Below the pieces are notes generated by a model. That model was given only the letters and a program-made list of their open reading frames with translations, was not told the origin of the DNA and did not search any database. Made by a program: the position numbers and the translations under genes. A stretch of DNA of 8,090 nucleotides from Opitutia bacterium (lineage in GTDB: Bacteria > Verrucomicrobiota > Verrucomicrobiia > Opitutales > Seribacteraceae). The stretch spans positions 1 through 8,090 of the forward strand of contig NZLE01000147.1 of NCBI GenBank assembly GCA_002692605.1, in the 5' to 3' direction. Shown piece by piece: positions 6,003-8,090 of this stretch. Each line of letters opens with the position of its first letter. Position 1 is the first letter of the stretch.

Positions 6003-7379
6003 ATGATGTTTAACGAATTCAGCGCATCCGTCGAAAAAACACCTTGCTCCCGGTCCGGAAGTGACGAGCCCTTCCGTTACGTCTTCGACGACTCGGAGTT
6101 TTGGCGTCAAATTCCCGCCTGGAGAGACCTGGATGCCGATCGCTTCGGAGATTACAACTGGCAGCAGCGGAACGCCGTCACAACCGTTCCCAAACTGGTT
6201 GATGCCTTAGGGGATGCAGTCCCGCCCTCATTGGTTCAAGACATTGAAAAAGGTCTCCTGAGAACCCGCATGAACATGCGTCTGACTCCCTACGTGTTTT
6301 CAAGGATCGACTGGGCGAATTACCCGGAGGATCCCATTCGCAAGCAGTTCATCCCCCTCGGTTCTCAGTTCCAACCGGATCATCCCGAGACCCTCGACGA
6401 TTCCTTGGCGGAGGAAAACAACAAGGTCACCCCCTACTTGGTTCACCGTTACCCGGACAAAGCCCTCTTTCTTCCCATCACCCTTTGCCCCGTCTACTGC
6501 TCCTTCTGCACCCGCAGCCGGGTGGTCGGTGGAAGCACTGCGGTGAAAAGCAAATCCACCTACGGAGCCAAGTCTCTGGATTGGGAGGAGACCTTCGAAT
6601 ACGTCCGGAATCATCCGGAACTCGAGGACATCGTCATATCCGGTGGGGACGCCCTTCTCCTTCGCCCCAAGCAGATCCGGCAGATCGGACTTTCGCTGCT
6701 TGGCATTCCGACCGTTCGAAGAATTCGTTTCGCCACCAAAGGTCTCGCCATCATGCCGATGAAATTCACCAGTGACACCGAGTGGATGGATGCGCTTTCG
6801 GAAGTCGCTCAATTCGGAGCGGAACGGATGAAGGAAGTGGCGCTGCACACTCACTGCAACACCGACCGCGAACTTTCCGCATGGACACTCCGCGCCATGC
6901 AAGCGGTCTCCGAGACCGGAATCCGAGTTCGCAACCAGTCCGTTCTGATTTCCGGCGTCAACGACGGCTTTTCATGCCTGCATTCGACGATGAGGAAATT
7001 GTCCCGTCTTTTGATCGAACCCTATTACCTTTACCTGCACGATTTGGTTCCTGCCTGCGAACACCTGCGCACCACCGTACGAAAGGCGGAGGAGCTCTCT
7101 TTGCGCCTGCAAGGTTCCATGGCCGGTTTCAATACGCCACGGGTAGTCTGTGACGCACCCGGGGGAGGAGGCAAGAGAGACATATCCAGTTACCTGGCCT
7201 ACGACGAGGAAATCGGAATCTCCGCCTGGACCTCACCCACCGCCAAACCCGGAAAAGTCTTTTACTACTACGACCCGATTCACTTATTGCCTGAGAATGG
7301 CCAAGCCCTGTGGAAAAAGGAATCCCAAATCCGGGACCGTTTGAATATCTTCAAAAAAGAAGCTGAATCCAACGTCTGA
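6003..7379 (+). CDS. kamA: Lysine 2,3-aminomutase (KamA-type radical SAM, PLP enzyme)
   Basis: This 458-residue enzyme probably converts L-lysine to L-beta-lysine in the cytoplasm. The radical SAM cluster motif is C162-x3-C166-x2-C169, followed by T170-R171, where R171 matches the arginine that holds the lysine carboxylate in the clostridial enzyme. ISGGD (about 213-217) fits the SAM-binding glycine motif. D347 and D384 match the two aspartates that bind the substrate amino group, and K391 in PGGGGK (386-391) matches the PLP lysine; the spacing from the first aspartate to this lysine is the same as in the clostridial protein. Retained aspartates argue against glutamate 2,3-aminomutase, and PGGGGK with the C-terminal extension argues against EpmB. 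It is about 40 residues longer than the clostridial enzyme, partly at the N-terminus. Two ATGs (6003, 6006) are possible starts; neither has a Shine-Dalgarno sequence. Beta-lysine may serve as an osmolyte precursor or in secondary metabolism; no acetyltransferase partner (AblB) is visible in the window. Confidence 0.9.
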   Translation: MMFNEFSASVEKTPCSRSGSDEPFRYVFDDSEFWRQIPAWRDLDADRFGDYNWQQRNAVTTVPKLVDALGDAVPPSLVQDIEKGLLRTRMNMRLTPYVFSRIDWANYPEDPIRKQFIPLGSQFQPDHPETLDDSLAEENNKVTPYLVHRYPDKALFLPITLCPVYCSFCTRSRVVGGSTAVKSKSTYGAKSLDWEETFEYVRNHPELEDIVISGGDALLLRPKQIRQIGLSLLGIPTVRRIRFATKGLAIMPMKFTSDTEWMDALSEVAQFGAERMKEVALHTHCNTDRELSAWTLRAMQAVSETGIRVRNQSVLISGVNDGFSCLHSTMRKLSRLLIEPYYLYLHDLVPACEHLRTTVRKAEELSLRLQGSMAGFNTPRVVCDAPGGGGKRDISSYLAYDEEIGISAWTSPTAKPGKVFYYYDPIHLLPENGQALWKKESQIRDRLNIFKKEAESNV

Positions 7380-7394
7380 TTCTTAAATTGGGAA

Positions 7395-7443
<49 letters not shown>

Positions 7444-7492
7444 AGCATATTATTTCTACATGAAGGCTACTTAGGCTATTGGTGGCACAGGC

Positions 7493-7545
7493 ATATTCTC
7501 ATTGAGCTTCAGTTTGCAGTATATAAGCCCAGCCTCTGAGAATAT
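7493..7545. repeat. Inverted repeat, 9-bp perfect arms
   Basis: ATATTCTCA (7493-7501) and TGAGAATAT (7537-7545) are perfect reverse complements; after a two-base bulge, GAG (7504-7506) pairs with CTC (7534-7536). The 27-base loop is long. It lies 50 bases inside the putative element from the tRNA fragment, where integrase arm sites or an excisionase site could be, but nothing proves this. Confidence 0.4.
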
Positions 7546-7980
7546 TGGTAGTATCATTTTGATTGAAGGCGGGGAGGATACCTTGAACATCATTCCATTA
7601 AACTTTTTCTACCCCACGATTCGGATTGTTAGAAAATAAATTTGGCTTGGAACTCCATTTATCGCTATTGCCGCACATCAACCCCGTCATACTGTGATTG
7701 TGTCACCTGATACTTCCCGAGTTAAAAACTTTGGGTCAAAGTAACTTGATGCTGAGTTTCACTTAAATGTCTTGCTAATTCCGTGGTCGGACTACGGATG
7801 GTGAGGTGGAGGTTCCTTTTTCTGTTTTCCGAAAGCGTTATAGGGAGGGGTTAGTCTTACGAGAGGTCAGGTTTAGGAGTTGAGTTTATGTAATTTTCCC
7901 CTTCAAACGAATAGGGAGGCATTTTTTGAAGAGGTATTACATTGCATGTCATTACTGAAAAATGAGGGCCATTTGCAAAA

Positions 7981-8090
7981 ATAATTATTCTAAACTATGA
8001 ATAAAAAAATAAACAATGCTTTTAAATAAAAATAGTTAGATAAATTAAGAATTAATAAAAAATATTTATTATGTAATAAAAGTTATTTTA
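7981..8090. other. Extremely AT-rich tract
   Basis: Only 11 of 110 bases are G or C, the sharpest composition change in the window. The tract is mainly runs of A with TTTA/TAAA words and contains the dyad AATAAA-AAATA-TTTATT (8054-8070), which is expected by chance in such sequence. It could be an upstream region bound by xenogeneic silencers or the start of a foreign, AT-rich segment. Confidence 0.6.

Larger units (their letters stand above)
7446..8090. mobile_element. Possible edge of an integrated island; no genes seen
   Basis: This 645-base stretch holds no ORF longer than about 60 codons on either strand, and I see no integrase, transposase or RNA gene. By hand count GC is about 41% from 7441 to 7980 and about 10% from 7981 to 8090, against 50-60% in the aminomutase gene. 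Its place on the 5' side of the tRNA fragment is where element DNA should lie after integration. The assignment to a mobile element is inference; non-coding, decayed chromosomal DNA is the alternative. Confidence 0.4.

Noticed and set aside
6300..6902. Minus-strand ORF of 200 codons
   Set aside because: It is antisense to the catalytic core of the aminomutase and shows no independent features.

Overview
The window reads as a piece of bacterial chromosome of roughly 50% GC carrying seven complete protein genes and one gene cut by the left edge. The right end is different: it has a tRNA gene fragment and then AT-rich DNA without genes. A flagellin, a signal-peptide discoidin protein and membrane/lipoprotein MORN-type repeat proteins fit a Gram-negative, motile bacterium. 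My best guess is Verrucomicrobiota or a related PVC lineage, but that is inference from gene style only; no marker gene settles it.

Left part (1-3118, all on the minus strand): the N-terminal 176 codons of a divergent flagellin run off the left edge. To its right, in transcription order, come a LysR-type regulator (3118-2189), a small secreted F5/8 type C (discoidin) domain protein (2121-1591) and a bile acid:sodium symporter (BASS) family transporter (1542-607). Gaps of 67 and 48 bases suggest one transcription unit. A 22-bp near-palindrome lies in the first gap and may be an operator.

Middle (3252-5788): a secreted protein of unknown function on the plus strand faces two minus-strand genes. 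These encode proteins with 24-residue YwqK/MORN_2-type repeats. One is anchored by an N-terminal membrane helix, the other is a predicted lipoprotein with a short coiled coil. They probably form a paralogous pair acting at the cell envelope.

Right (5960-7379): a lysine 2,3-aminomutase (KamA-like radical SAM/PLP enzyme) has every key residue I could check. A good sigma70-like promoter sits so close to its ATG that the mRNA may be leaderless.

Far right (7395-8090): a 49-base fragment on the minus strand is the 3' part of a tRNA-Thr with anticodon CGU, from the anticodon stem to CCA; the 5' part is absent. This is the usual mark left by a tRNA-targeting integrase. By its orientation the element lies to the right, where the DNA drops to about 41% GC and then to about 10% GC in the last 110 bases, with no gene-sized ORF. 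The window therefore probably ends just inside a genomic island or its remnant. This boundary is the most interesting observation here. A 10-base motif, ATTCATGACT, also occurs three times, each at or just upstream of a minus-strand gene start.
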